A stretch of DNA of 64,000 bases from NCBI GenBank assembly GCA_019359325.1, contig JAHHHN010000004.1, positions 62,001-126,000 on the forward strand, read 5' to 3'. The position numbers and the translations under genes are program-made. This DNA comes from Mojavia pulchra JT2-VF2. Its GTDB lineage: Bacteria; Cyanobacteriota; Cyanobacteriia; Cyanobacteriales; Nostocaceae. This document shows, piece after piece, positions 1 through 8,718 of this stretch (position 1 is the first letter of the stretch; each line of letters begins with the position of its first letter). Below the pieces are notes generated by a model. The model was not told the origin of the DNA. It ran no database searches and was given only the letters and a program-made list of their open reading frames with translations.

Positions 1-270
1 CCCGACTATATCCAAGCGATGCAGGAGGTTTTTCAGCTAGGAACCAAACAAGGGCGTGAGGGAAAACCTATTACAATTATTGCCCCGCTGATTAACCTAA
101 AAAAAACAGAAATTATCCAGCTTGGTAATCAGCTCGGTGTACCTTGGGAACTAACTTGGTCTTGTTATGCTGGTGCTGATGTCGCCTGTGGTGTATGTGA
201 TTCTTGCCGTCTCAGGCTAGCAGCTTTTACCGAATTGGGATTAAAAGACCTACTTCCCTATGCTCAGTAG
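1..270 (+). CDS. queC: QueC, 7-cyano-7-deazaguanine synthase, C-terminal part
   Basis: The frame is open from the first base, so the true start lies left of the window. QueC makes preQ0 from 7-carboxy-7-deazaguanine with ATP and ammonia, for queuosine tRNA modification. The visible end has the IIAPLINLKKTEII stretch followed by the zinc cluster SCYAGADVACGVCDSCRLR, with the family spacing of four cysteines (C-x8-C-x2-C-x2-C). The stop at 268-270 is about 30 bases from the end of the convergent CorC-like gene. The family assignment is secure; the N-terminal PP-loop half is not visible. Confidence 0.93.
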   Translation, partial: PDYIQAMQEVFQLGTKQGREGKPITIIAPLINLKKTEIIQLGNQLGVPWELTWSCYAGADVACGVCDSCRLRLAAFTELGLKDLLPYAQ

Positions 271-300
271 GGGGAGGCAGAGAAGATGCAAAGAAGATTG

Positions 301-1662
301 TTAAAAAGTTCTGGTGTCCACTTGCAGGCGTCGCATTTGGACTTGGTGCAAGCGTGGCCCGATAACTGAAACCACAGTGAATTCAAGATTTTGAAAGGAA
401 AAAGTTTCACCTTTGGCGGGAATTTTCTGTAGATGGTATAGCAGAAAGCCCCCTAGTGTCTGATATTCCTTTGTTAAAGGCAAGTTTAGATCTAAGACTT
501 CATTGAGGTCTTCTAGGTTGATTTGTGCTTGCACCAGAAATGTCTGCTCGTCTAACATCTGGATTAGCAATTCTTCAGCACTGTCAAGAACACCTGCACT
601 ACCGATGATTTCGGCAATGACATCTTGAAGTGTCACTAATCCCACAATACCGCCAAATTCATTCACCACCATTACCATAGTGGGTTTCTCTTGCTGCATC
701 ATCGGCAAGAGTTCACTTAAAAGCGTGTGTTCTGGTACAAATCGAGCAGGACGCATCCACGCTTGGATGGATGTTTCTAGAGTTAATTTCCCCACAGCTA
801 GAGGTTGTGCCAAGTCTTTAAAGTAAACAATGCCGCGAATGTCGTCTAATGAATCTCCAATTACAGGATAGCGAGAGTGACCGCTAGAAGCCATTTCCTT
901 GAGTAATCTTTGGAAACTGGCATCTTTAGGCAGGGCGACAATGCTGGTACGGGGAATCATTACATCTTGTGCCATAACATCCCCAAATTCAAAGACGTTA
1001 TTAAGCAATTCTCTCTCTGAAAGCTGGAGTCCAGTGGATTCCCGTTCTGTAGAGATAATGAGCTGCAATTCTTCGGGAGTGACAGGTGGTCTCCAGCCTT
1101 GACCTGTGTATTCGATGCCAAATAGTCTTAACAGCCAGCGGTTTGATTGGTTGAGTATCCAAATGAAAGGGCTAAAAAAACGGACGATCGCTTTTACTGA
1201 TGGCCCTAAAAATCTTGCTAGCTGTTCTGAGTACAGCATTGCTACGGATTTAGGGCATAGTTCGCCTAAAACAATTTGCAAATAGGCTATCAGAAAAAAG
1301 GCGATCGGGATTGAGAAAGAATGAGCGATAAAATTACTCATTCCTCTAGGTAAAGGCCAGGATTTTAGCCATGCATCTACCAACACGACAATGGAACTTT
1401 CACCAATCCATCCCAGTGCCAAACTAGAGAGGGTAATACCCAATTGGGTGGTAGATAGCAATCGGTCAATACTGCGTTGCAACATTTCGACAGCGATCGC
1501 GGGAATGTCACCAGCTTGGACTAACTGATGGATACGCGATCGCCTTACAGTCACCATTGAAAACTCTGCTGTAACAAAAAAAGCATTGATGGCAATCAGT
1601 AACAGCACTGTTAACAATCGCAGCCCCACATCTGTCCAAATTATGCTAGAAAAACCACTCAC
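301..1662 (-). CDS. CNNM/CorC-family membrane protein (DUF21 + CBS pair)
   Basis: This 453-residue protein has the order typical of TlyC/CorC/CNNM 'hemolysin-like' proteins. Residues about 10-190 are a DUF21 membrane domain with several hydrophobic segments. A tandem CBS pair follows at about 215-340 (MIPRTSIVALPKDASF, then VNEFGGIVGLVTLQDV). The end is a CorC_HlyC domain at about 355-445. Such proteins are linked to magnesium or cobalt efflux, and the CBS pair probably senses a nucleotide. The old name hemolysin should not be taken literally. It is convergent with queC. Length is normal. Confidence 0.9.
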   Translation of the reverse strand: MSGFSSIIWTDVGLRLLTVLLLIAINAFFVTAEFSMVTVRRSRIHQLVQAGDIPAIAVEMLQRSIDRLLSTTQLGITLSSLALGWIGESSIVVLVDAWLKSWPLPRGMSNFIAHSFSIPIAFFLIAYLQIVLGELCPKSVAMLYSEQLARFLGPSVKAIVRFFSPFIWILNQSNRWLLRLFGIEYTGQGWRPPVTPEELQLIISTERESTGLQLSERELLNNVFEFGDVMAQDVMIPRTSIVALPKDASFQRLLKEMASSGHSRYPVIGDSLDDIRGIVYFKDLAQPLAVGKLTLETSIQAWMRPARFVPEHTLLSELLPMMQQEKPTMVMVVNEFGGIVGLVTLQDVIAEIIGSAGVLDSAEELLIQMLDEQTFLVQAQINLEDLNEVLDLNLPLTKEYQTLGGFLLYHLQKIPAKGETFSFQNLEFTVVSVIGPRLHQVQMRRLQVDTRTF

Positions 1663-1873
1663 CGCTAAAGCTCGTGTACAACTTACGCACCCACTCTTTG
1701 ATTTTGGATTTTAGATTCGGAAATTAAGAATACTATTTGCGATTTTTTTCAGTTCACAGTTCCAATACCAGTTAATGCACTAGTAAAAAGTTGTTTTTAG
1801 GACTTTTATTTGCATATAACTGAACTTCCCAGTATTCAACTCCAATCTCAACTGACATCTAAAATCGTCCTAT

Positions 1874-2572
1874 TTACCTTTCTACAGGGATATCCCGCAC
1901 CTCTAACTTCAATTGTTGAGCAGGATAATCTGTCAAAGCGAGTGATATTTTCTTGACATCATCAAGTAAAGCCGTAGGAATAATCACTGTACCTGAAAAA
2001 CTTGGCCCATTTGTAGGTAATTCTGCTGGTAATCCCTCTGTACTAGCACTGAGAGTTCGTCCTTTATCATCAGTAACATCTAAAAAACTATACAGGAAGC
2101 GCACAGAATCAGCACCTTTATTCTGCATTTTTACTCTCAGTAGTAAATCTCCGCCAGAGTAGCGAACAGATTGTACAGCTAGAGTTACACCTTTATTGAC
2201 AGCGGTAACTGGAAATCCTTTTTGGGGTTTTTCTTCTACTTCTTGGGGTTTTTCCTCTGGCTTTTGCTTAGTATTACTGATCTCCTCATCGTCTTCGTCT
2301 AATTTTTCCGATTTAGCAGCCTTGGTTTTACCCTCAACTCGGGCCTTGACAATTTTGAGGATTTCTTCTTCTCTCAATAGCGCTAAGTTTGCTTGTTGCG
2401 AGTTAGCGGACTTACCGCTGGTAAATTTGGTTGTGGGACGACCATCAGGCGTTGTTATACCTTTGAGTGCTGAACTCCCTAGAGTAAATCCCAAAAACGC
2501 ACTCACAGAACCTGCGCCCAACATTAGGGTTAATAAAAATAACGTAAGAAGTACAGTCGAATTTAGTTTCAT
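1874..2572 (-). CDS. Conserved cyanobacterial hypothetical, membrane-anchored or exported
   Basis: I do not recognise a named family. The protein starts with a hydrophobic segment (VLLTLFLLTLMLGAGSVSAF) that could be a signal peptide or anchor. A charged linker rich in Glu and Lys follows (about residues 75-115), then a C-terminal region that looks like a beta-sandwich (SVRYSGGDLLLRVKMQNKG), as in DUF4352-like or cell-surface domains. I place the start at the second Met (MKLNS, 2572) because the hydrophobic segment follows at once; the frame also allows a start at 2593. No operon partner is evident. Confidence 0.6.
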   Translation of the reverse strand: MKLNSTVLLTLFLLTLMLGAGSVSAFLGFTLGSSALKGITTPDGRPTTKFTSGKSANSQQANLALLREEEILKIVKARVEGKTKAAKSEKLDEDDEEISNTKQKPEEKPQEVEEKPQKGFPVTAVNKGVTLAVQSVRYSGGDLLLRVKMQNKGADSVRFLYSFLDVTDDKGRTLSASTEGLPAELPTNGPSFSGTVIIPTALLDDVKKISLALTDYPAQQLKLEVRDIPVER

Positions 2573-2760
2573 CACTGACAAGCTATTGCACAAAAATGCT
2601 GGTCTATTTAAACTTATTGAAGCTGATTAGCTCAAGCCTTAAAATAACTTAGTCAATATTAGTCTGTATGATTTCATAATAAAATTATGTAATAAAAAAT
2701 CTGGTAAACTATCTTCGAGGGTACACGAGCTGGTGAAAACACGCTACAATTAAAAATCGA

Positions 2761-2833
2761 CCAGGGTTGGCCGAGCGGTTGAGGCAGCGAACTCATAATT
2801 CGCCCAAGGCAGGTTCAACTCCTGCACCCTGGA
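2761..2833 (+). tRNA. tRNA with CAU anticodon, probably tRNA-Ile2
   Basis: A 73-nt cloverleaf can be folded by hand: 7-bp acceptor stem CCAGGGT/ACCCTGG, D arm GCC/GGC, anticodon stem GCGAA/TTCGC with loop CTCATAA, 5-nt variable loop, T stem GCAGG/CCTGC with loop TTCAACT, and discriminator A. CCA is not encoded. C1 pairs with G72, which argues against initiator tRNA. The D-arm and anticodon-arm pattern resembles chloroplast trnI-CAU, so I favour isoleucine tRNA whose C34 is changed to lysidine by TilS. Elongator tRNA-Met remains possible. Confidence 0.92.
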
Positions 2834-2852
2834 TTAAATTAGTATATAGTTT

Positions 2853-2977
2853 TGAGTGCTGAGTTCTGAGTTACCTAATAATTCAATTCTAATGAACTCC
2901 AAGCTCTTTGTTGTGGTTAAAACCTCAGACTCATTCTTAGTCTTAACTTTTAATTTTTGCTCACTACTCAGCACTCA
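2853..2977. repeat. Inverted repeat between tRNA and exported-protein gene
   Basis: The 12-base arms TGAGTGCTGAGT (2853-2864) and ACTCAGCACTCA (2966-2977) are exact inverted copies about 100 bases apart. They resemble the dispersed 'gagtgctgagt' repeats common in Nostocales intergenic DNA. The right arm lies just downstream of the minus-strand gene ending at 2984. Confidence 0.6.
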
Positions 2978-2983
2978 GTAATA

Positions 2984-3421
2984 TTACCGGGGTGGTACAG
3001 TCTCAAACCGGAATTCTGTGCCGACCTTGAGCTTATCAGCGTTGTTGCGAGGAGACATCAGCAGCGATGTACCATAAGGATTAGGTAAATCTGGGGTACG
3101 GATATATGGATCGTTACCAACTTGCTGAGTTAGCATATCCCGATAAACCCCATTGATCAAATCACCATCGCTAGCAATTTCATTTTCTGGGAAGGAAGTT
3201 GAGAAAGAACCAAATCCTAGAAAAGAATCTAGTTGACGCTTGACGCTGGTATTTTCATAGAAATTGCGATCGTGTTGAAAATAAGCTCGTTCAATTGCAT
3301 CATTAGGCGTTTCATAATTAGGTGTTTGCGTTTCGGCGATCGCAACGGAAGGAAAAGCAATACCAGCTGCTACTAGCACCAATAAACCACTTAAGGTTTT
3401 AAATTTTCTACCCATACCCAT
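2984..3421 (-). CDS. Exported cyanobacterial hypothetical protein
   Basis: This 145-residue protein starts with a clear signal peptide: a positively charged start (MGMGRKFK), a hydrophobic core and a likely AIA-E cleavage site near residue 29. The mature part of about 116 residues has no cysteines and ends in a VGTEFRFETVPPR tail. I do not recognise a family. It is divergent from pyrE, with about 100 bases between the starts. The start is well placed because the signal peptide begins immediately. Confidence 0.65.
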   Translation of the reverse strand: MGMGRKFKTLSGLLVLVAAGIAFPSVAIAETQTPNYETPNDAIERAYFQHDRNFYENTSVKRQLDSFLGFGSFSTSFPENEIASDGDLINGVYRDMLTQQVGNDPYIRTPDLPNPYGTSLLMSPRNNADKLKVGTEFRFETVPPR

Positions 3422-3522
3422 GTTTATTACTCCTCAATTTCTGGGCGAAACTTAATTTATGCTTAAATTCAGAACTCTAATGAGTTCAACCTTTGGTGTA
3501 GCACAACTTTTAATGTTTTGTA

Positions 3523-4143
3523 ATGACTTATTCTACTGAAACCACTACCCACTCGGATATGTGGGCCGCTGATGCTGATTTGACGACCCTACGCTACAAA
3601 TTACTAGATTTATTTTGCCAACTTGCTTATCAAGAGGGTGATTTTGTTCTCTCTTCTGGATTACGTAGTTCTTATTACGTGAACAAGACACAGGTAACAC
3701 TCCATCCCCAAGGCGCTTTAGCTGTAGGACGTTTGGTTTTTCCTTTGTTACCTGCTGATACCCAGGCGGTGGCTGGTTTAACATTGGGTGCTGATCCAAT
3801 TGTGACAGCAGTAAGTGTGGTTTCTGTCTATGAAAACCGACCGATTCCAGCTTTGATTATTCGTAAAGAAGCCAAAGGTTATGGAACAAGGGCATATATT
3901 GAAGGTCCTCTTTTGCCAGAAGAAGCGAAAGTAGTGGTTTTAGAAGATGTAGTTACCACAGGACAATCTGCTTTAAAAGCAGTTGGCCGCCTCAAAGAAG
4001 CAGGTTATACCGTTGAACAAGTAATTGCACTGGTAGATCGCCAGCAAGGTGGAGCAGAATTGTATGAGTCAGCTGGGTTGAAGTTTGAAGCTTTATTTAC
4101 GATCGCGGAGATTCAACAGCGGTATCGGGAATTAGGAATTTAG
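3523..4143 (+). CDS. pyrE: Orotate phosphoribosyltransferase
   Basis: PyrE joins orotate to PRPP to give OMP, the fifth step of pyrimidine synthesis in the cytoplasm. The PRPP-binding motif is VVVLEDVVTTGQSALKAV at about residues 137-154, and KEAKGYGTRAYIEG is the catalytic-loop region. The length of 206 residues is normal. pyrG (34.1 kb) and pyrF (57.4 kb) are elsewhere in the window, so the pathway is scattered as is usual in cyanobacteria. A HIP1-containing repeat followed by a T-run (about 4158-4222) could serve as its terminator. Confidence 0.95.
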   Translation: MTYSTETTTHSDMWAADADLTTLRYKLLDLFCQLAYQEGDFVLSSGLRSSYYVNKTQVTLHPQGALAVGRLVFPLLPADTQAVAGLTLGADPIVTAVSVVSVYENRPIPALIIRKEAKGYGTRAYIEGPLLPEEAKVVVLEDVVTTGQSALKAVGRLKEAGYTVEQVIALVDRQQGGAELYESAGLKFEALFTIAEIQQRYRELGI

Positions 4144-4279
4144 TTGAGTGATGAAGGATGCGATCGCAAAATAGCTTTGTTGGCGACTTTTCAATAAAGT
4201 TTGCTTGCGATCGCGTTTTTTGATATCCCAATTACTACTAGTAGTATGAACTTCTGAACATAAGTGCATCTACAATACA

Positions 4280-5125
4280 ATGGCAAAATCCGCAGATGTC
4301 AGCACAAAACGCTTGATTAGCCTCGCACCAGATAACTGGGTAAAATGGGTTACAGGAATTCCAGATATTACAGCAGGGGAAATACTCAACTCAGAATTTC
4401 AGTGGATAAGTCGAGAAAGTGACGTTTTAATTCGTGTAAAAAATCCCCAGTACGGTAATTTTCTCGTTCTTAATGAACTACAACTGCGTCCATCACCAGA
4501 AATGTCACGGAGAATGCGTGCTTATGCAGCACTTGCAGAAGAAAAATATAAATTGCTGACGTATCCTGTATTAATCAACATTCTAAAAACTGGTGATGTT
4601 GAAATACCTACAACTTATGAATCGAATATTGCTGGTTTGCGGGCAATTCAAGATTATCGCGTCATCAATTTGTGGGAAGTTGATGTAAATATTGCTTTTG
4701 ATCAACCTTTACCATCCTTACTCCCTTTTGTCCCAATTCTCAAAGGTGGTGAAAATGAATCAACAATTAGAGAAGCGTTACAAATTCTCCGGGCTGATGA
4801 ACAGCTAAACCAACTTGAGACGGTTTTAGCATTTTTTGCTACGTTTGTATTAGAAAGCACCCTAGTTCAAGAAATCATGAGGTGGGATATGGCTGTATTG
4901 CGCGAACCGCCTTGGTATAACGAAATTGAGCAGCGTGGAGTAGAACGCGGACGACGGGAAGAGTTATTTTCAAGTATTGAATTACTATTAGAGATCAAGT
5001 TTGGTAGCGCAGGTTTAGAATTGATGCCAATAATTGCTCAAGTTAATGATTTGGAAAGATTAAAATTGATTCAACAAGCGATTAAAACTGCAAATTCAGT
5101 TGAGGATTTACGACAACTGCTGTAG
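4280..5125 (+). CDS. PD-(D/E)XK nuclease-like protein (Rpn/DUF4351-type)
   Basis: This 281-residue protein resembles the large cyanobacterial group of Rpn-like recombination-promoting nuclease or putative transposase proteins. The N-terminal half has a restriction-like core: ESDVLIRVKN, then the strand FLVLNELQLRPSPEMSRRM, where ELQ would supply the E-x-Q/K active-site pair. The C-terminal part (LLLEIKFGSAGLELMPIIAQ) matches the helical tail common in DUF4351-type members. It is convergent with the next gene, with about 45 bases between stops. Biological role in cyanobacteria is unknown. Confidence 0.6.
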   Translation: MAKSADVSTKRLISLAPDNWVKWVTGIPDITAGEILNSEFQWISRESDVLIRVKNPQYGNFLVLNELQLRPSPEMSRRMRAYAALAEEKYKLLTYPVLINILKTGDVEIPTTYESNIAGLRAIQDYRVINLWEVDVNIAFDQPLPSLLPFVPILKGGENESTIREALQILRADEQLNQLETVLAFFATFVLESTLVQEIMRWDMAVLREPPWYNEIEQRGVERGRREELFSSIELLLEIKFGSAGLELMPIIAQVNDLERLKLIQQAIKTANSVEDLRQLL

Positions 5126-5170
5126 TGCAGGGTGATCGTATTCCTAATCATTTCATCTGCAAATGTGTAA

Positions 5171-5875
5171 CTAAGCAGTATGAATCGGAATTCGCTGTTC
5201 TCGGCAAGTCCGCTCATAAATACCATCTAATTCTACGGGTAAGCAAATTTCACCATGCAACCACAATGGCAAAGTCGGTAACGCACAGCCTACAGTTAGT
5301 TTTTCTTGCCAAATATCTAATTTATACTGCCCATTTTGCTGGATGGGTCGATAAGCCGTAGCATAAAGTTCAGCGTTAAACAGTAATGCATTAGTTTCTG
5401 CGACACGGGTTAATAATTCATTGTGGAGATTTGTCTTGCGTTCAGTCACAACATCAACAATAACCAAACCAATACCCTGTCGTAAATAGGTTTCACATTT
5501 AGAAACAAAAGCATTGCGATGAGTAGAACGGTCTTTATTTGCAGGACTTACTAATTCTATTGCTCCAGCTAAAATAGGGCCAGCTTCAGTATTAAAAATA
5601 TTTATTTCTACTGTTTCATCTGTAGGTAGAAAAGCTATTGTTTGAGCAGGTGGTGGAGGCATCCAAATACTATCAATATCTTTTGATTCCTGCCATGACT
5701 CTTCAAAAGCTGCTATATCAATTTCAATGCCAAATTGTACATTTGGTTCAGCAAAGTAGCCCTCTGGCAATTTAGCGTTTAAATCAGATGCAATATAAGT
5801 CGCCCAGGCGTTATGAAATGCGTGCCAGTGACGGCGAACTGAGAGTGGTGGACGAAAATGGTCTTGCAGCATCAT
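5171..5875 (-). CDS. DUF4058-like protein
   Basis: The central GAIELVSPANKDRSTHRNAF and the following LVIVDVV resemble DUF4058, in which an (I/V)ELLSPANK strand sits in a PD-(D/E)XK-like fold. The frame continues upstream to 5962, but the upstream 29 residues are hydrophobic and unlike the family. I therefore place the start at the Met-Met pair (5875), which has a GAG a few bases upstream and is followed by LQDHFRPPLS. Function is unknown. It is convergent with the preceding nuclease-like gene. Confidence 0.55.
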   Translation of the reverse strand: MMLQDHFRPPLSVRRHWHAFHNAWATYIASDLNAKLPEGYFAEPNVQFGIEIDIAAFEESWQESKDIDSIWMPPPPAQTIAFLPTDETVEINIFNTEAGPILAGAIELVSPANKDRSTHRNAFVSKCETYLRQGIGLVIVDVVTERKTNLHNELLTRVAETNALLFNAELYATAYRPIQQNGQYKLDIWQEKLTVGCALPTLPLWLHGEICLPVELDGIYERTCREQRIPIHTA

Positions 5876-5962
5876 TGTCTCTACATTCGCAATTTCAGTA
5901 ATTATCCACAAACAAACGTAAATAAAAGAATTCGTCAATAACTGTAATAACTCGGAAGCCAC

Positions 5963-6279
5963 ATTCCGTAACAGCAGGTCATGATGTTATTAAAGAAGCA
6001 ATGTTATTTGGTTGTGTATTTAAGAGCATTCATCTGGAAGTATTTTCACTATGCCATTAAAACAACCTACTATATCTGTGGTGGTAAACTTTACCAACTT
6101 TTCAGCTAAATTAGTTACTTTATTAAGTGCTTTTTATTTTTGGCTATAAATTCTAAAAATTCATCTCGTCGCTACAGACAAATCAATCCTTACAGTCCTG
6201 TTATACCAATTCTCTAAAATTTGGCAACAAATTCAAATCTAGAACCCTAGATGCTATCGGAATTTCGTAATTACGAATT
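5963..6279. other. Intergenic stretch, no gene recognised
   Basis: This AT-rich stretch has no supported gene. Its right end holds a short-period repeat built on GAATTAC and TAATTAC, of the sort found between genes across Nostocales. That repeat runs directly into the small open frame at 6280. Confidence 0.4.
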
Positions 6280-6444
6280 ATGAATTACGAATTACGAATT
6301 GGTATTAGACCACCATATCAGTATGTAGGTTATTGTCGCTGCCCTTACGACCTAGATCCAAGAGGATATGAATGTGGAGATAGGTCAGCGTATGTGAGAA
6401 CTGGAGGATCTGAACCAGTATGCTATTTTGGTGATCTTCGTTAA
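6280..6444 (+). pseudogene. Small cysteine-containing protein fragment
   Basis: This is a 54-codon frame below the usual length cut-off. Its first residues (MNYELRI) come from a repeated GAATTAC array, so the original N-terminus, probably a signal peptide, seems to be lost. The rest has YVGYCRCPYDLDPRGYECG and ends RTGGSEPVCYFGDLR. Four cysteines and the GYCRCPYD...GDRSAY pattern recall small secreted cyanobacterial proteins. It may be a fossil 3' end or a short gene that acquired a new start. No ribosome-binding site is visible. Confidence 0.4.
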
Positions 6445-6513
6445 TTTTATGTAAACGTGTCCACAGATTTTACAAGAAATAAATTAGTCCAAAAAATTTG
6501 GCTTTTTTGTATA

Positions 6514-6536
6514 CCCTCAGATTTTTAATCTGAGGG
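6514..6536. terminator. Hairpin downstream of thiC
   Basis: A perfect 10-bp stem CCCTCAGATT/AATCTGAGGG with a 3-nt loop lies 15 bases past the thiC stop. On the thiC strand it is not followed by a T-run, so it may act as an RNA 3'-end stabiliser or a factor-assisted terminator rather than a classical one. Confidence 0.5.
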
Positions 6537-6550
6537 CTATTGGTTATTAA

Positions 6551-7924
6551 TTAACTTTGTGTGACAGCTTCTTTCGCCAAGAACTTCTCTAGTTCTGTTA
6601 GTGCATCAGCATCAACTTTGGTTTGCATTGGACAGAACTTGGGGCCGCACATAGAACAAAACTCAGCAGTTTTATAGATATCTGCTGGCAGAGTTTCGTC
6701 GTGGTATTCCTTGGCTCTTTCTGGATCGAGGGATAACTCAAATTGACGGTTCCAATCAAAGTTATAACGGGCTTTGGAGAGTTCATCGTCTCTGTCCCTT
6801 GCACCTGGGCGATGTCTAGCGATATCCGCCGCATGGGCCGCTATCTTATAGGCAATTAAGCCATTTCGTACATCTTCGGCATCGGGCAATCCTAAGTGTT
6901 CTTTGGGCGTAACATAGCACAACATTGCTGTACCGTACCAACCAGCCATTGCAGCCCCAATAGCTGAGGTGATGTGGTCATAACCAGGAGCAATATCGGT
7001 TACCAATGGCCCCAGCACATAAAAAGGTGCTTCAGAACACTCTTCCATCTGCTTGCGGACGTTGAACTCAATTTGATCCATTGGGACGTGTCCAGGCCCT
7101 TCTACCATCACCTGTACGTTATCTTCCCAGGCTTTACGAGTTAGCTGTCCGAGGGTTTTAAGTTCAGCTAATTGTGCGGCATCTGAGGCATCATGGGTGC
7201 AGCCAGGGCGCAGGGAATCCCCCAAGCTAAAAGAGACATCGTATCTCTTGAAAATTTCAATGATGTCGCGGAAGTGCGTATAAAGAGGATTTTGTTTGTG
7301 ATGATGTAGCATCCACCGTGCTAGAATACCACCGCCACGAGAGACAATACCTGTGATCCGGTCTCTTACTAAAGGCAAATGCTCAATTAAAATTCCGGCG
7401 TGGATGGTTTGATAGTCTACCCCTTGCTGGGCGTGTTTTTCGATGACGTGGAGAAAGTCATCAGGGGTAAGCTTTTCAATTGTGCCGTGAACGCTTTCTA
7501 AAGCTTGGTAAACTGGCACTGTGCCAATAGGAACGGGTGAAGCGTTAATGATAGCGGTACGAATTTCATCCAAGTTACCGCCACCTGTGGACAAGTCCAT
7601 CACGGTATCAGCACCGTACTTCACGGCTAGTTTTAGCTTATCCACTTCTTCCTGAAGATTGGAAGAGTTGGGAGAAGCCCCGATATTAGCATTTACCTTA
7701 CATTTAGAGGCAATGCCAATGCACATCGGTTCTAGGTTGGTGTGATTAATGTTAGCAGGGATAATCATCCGCCCCCGCGCCACTTCCTCTCGAATGAGAT
7801 CGGCGGGGAGATTTTCCCGCTGGGCGACGTAATGCATTTCTTCGGTGATAACACCGTGACGTGCGTAGTGCATTTGAGTTACATTGCTCTGCCCACGCCG
7901 CTTGGCAACCCATTCTGTCCGCAT
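6551..7924 (-). CDS. thiC: Phosphomethylpyrimidine synthase ThiC
   Basis: ThiC is a radical-SAM enzyme that rearranges AIR to HMP-phosphate for thiamine synthesis. The 457-residue protein has the full core, including [19 protein letters not shown] and [15 protein letters not shown], and the C-terminal iron-sulfur motif [11 protein letters not shown] (C-x2-C-x4-C) near residue 430. The start ATG at 7924 lies about 20 bases after a TPP riboswitch aptamer, so expression should fall when thiamine pyrophosphate is plentiful. Length and motifs are normal for the cyanobacterial short form. Confidence 0.97.
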   Translation of the reverse strand: MRTEWVAKRRGQSNVTQMHYARHGVITEEMHYVAQRENLPADLIREEVARGRMIIPANINHTNLEPMCIGIASKCKVNANIGASPNSSNLQEEVDKLKLAVKYGADTVMDLSTGGGNLDEIRTAIINASPVPIGTVPVYQALESVHGTIEKLTPDDFLHVIEKHAQQGVDYQTIHAGILIEHLPLVRDRITGIVSRGGGILARWMLHHHKQNPLYTHFRDIIEIFKRYDVSFSLGDSLRPGCTHDASDAAQLAELKTLGQLTRKAWEDNVQVMVEGPGHVPMDQIEFNVRKQMEECSEAPFYVLGPLVTDIAPGYDHITSAIGAAMAGWYGTAMLCYVTPKEHLGLPDAEDVRNGLIAYKIAAHAADIARHRPGARDRDDELSKARYNFDWNRQFELSLDPERAKEYHDETLPADIYKTAEFCSMCGPKFCPMQTKVDADALTELEKFLAKEAVTQS

Positions 7925-7945
7925 ATTTTTGAAATCCTCGATAAA

Positions 7946-8023
7946 CAGCTTCCCTCCGCTGGTATTACCCAGACTCAGGTGTTAAGGGTGTGATCTCAGC
8001 CTAGTTATTCAGGCACCCCTAGC
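7946..8023 (-). promoter_or_regulatory. TPP riboswitch (THI element) of thiC
   Basis: Read on the minus strand, the leader has the conserved THI-box pieces in order: TAGGGGTGCC, then GGCTGAGATCACACCCTT, ACCTGA, GGGTAATACCAGCG and GAGGGAAGCTG. The CUGAGA and ACCUGAU..GGUAAUACC-type segments are the pyrimidine-sensor and pyrophosphate-sensor cores. Only about 20 bases separate it from the thiC ATG, with GAGG between, so it probably controls ribosome access rather than premature termination. Confidence 0.93.
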
Positions 8024-8187
8024 ATGGATGTAGATTGTACCACCTTGCTTGTGGCTGGGAACAAGAGGGTTAACAATTCCTGAGAATGCGGGCGGTGATG
8101 GATATTAAGCAGTTCGCTGCTTTTGCTCAATAATGTCTAAGACTGCCAGTTGCTATATTTATTCTCTTGCTATTTGCATAAATCATT

Positions 8188-8232
8188 TTTGTTCGCGCAA
8201 AGGCGCAAAGGCGCAAAGAAAAGCGCGCAAAA
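8188..8232. repeat. Short tandem repeat GCGCAAAG
   Basis: Several tandem copies of a GGCGCAAA unit lie between the thiC leader and the nuclease-like gene. A similar cluster (CTCTGCGC units) is at about 39530. These are typical dispersed micro-repeats of Nostocales. Confidence 0.6.
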
Positions 8233-8256
8233 CACCTAAATGTACTAATCTGTAAA

Positions 8257-8718
8257 TTAAATATTAGCAAAAACAGATTGCTCACAATACTTTTTAATTA
8301 GGGCTTTGGCATTCTCACGCCGTTCTCCTGTGAATAAGTTAAATACTACTTCTTCATCTTTAGAGTAAAGATGCAAGAGTCCAAAATCTCTCACTCTTGA
8401 ATAAAGTAAGGGAACGCCAGCAAGAGTAAGTAAAGTTGCCTTTTTACGATCGCGCTCTTTTGCTTCAAGTGAGTCATGATATGAAGACTGGAAATCTACA
8501 ACTAAACAAGGTTTGTAATCATAGTCTGTTATTAAAGCATCTACACTAGAGCTAAAGAAAAAATTTTTAAGTTCCCAGTCAAGGTTGCTATTTAGTTCAC
8601 AGAATTGGGATAAGCTTACTTGTGTATGAATTTTAAAATTATCCTCAACGCAGGTTTGCAGAAACTCCAGCATCCTTTCTTCGTAAAGATTGACCAATCT
8701 TTTGGTTTTTAAAGACAT
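8257..8718 (-). CDS. DUF2726-like nuclease protein
   Basis: This 153-residue protein has the pattern DALITDYDYKPCLVVDFQSS ... ERDRKKATLLTLAGVPLLYSR. That matches the DUF2726/PD-(D/E)XK layout, in which an Asp and an acidic residue in the next strand are followed by a basic helix ending in AG(I/V)PLL. The usual H of the 'GxxH' segment may be the YHD after the second strand. Its ATG overlaps the stop of the upstream gene as TAATG (8716-8720), so the two are translationally coupled. Target and role are unknown. Confidence 0.6.
   Translation of the reverse strand: MSLKTKRLVNLYEERMLEFLQTCVEDNFKIHTQVSLSQFCELNSNLDWELKNFFFSSSVDALITDYDYKPCLVVDFQSSYHDSLEAKERDRKKATLLTLAGVPLLYSRVRDFGLLHLYSKDEEVVFNLFTGERRENAKALIKKYCEQSVFANI

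Noticed and set aside
2761-2833. Initiator tRNA-Met
   Set aside because: C1 pairs with G72 and the G-C run typical of the initiator anticodon stem is absent.
5125-5361. 78-codon + frame between two convergent genes
   Set aside because: It is antisense to the coding part of the DUF4058-like gene and has no protein-like pattern.
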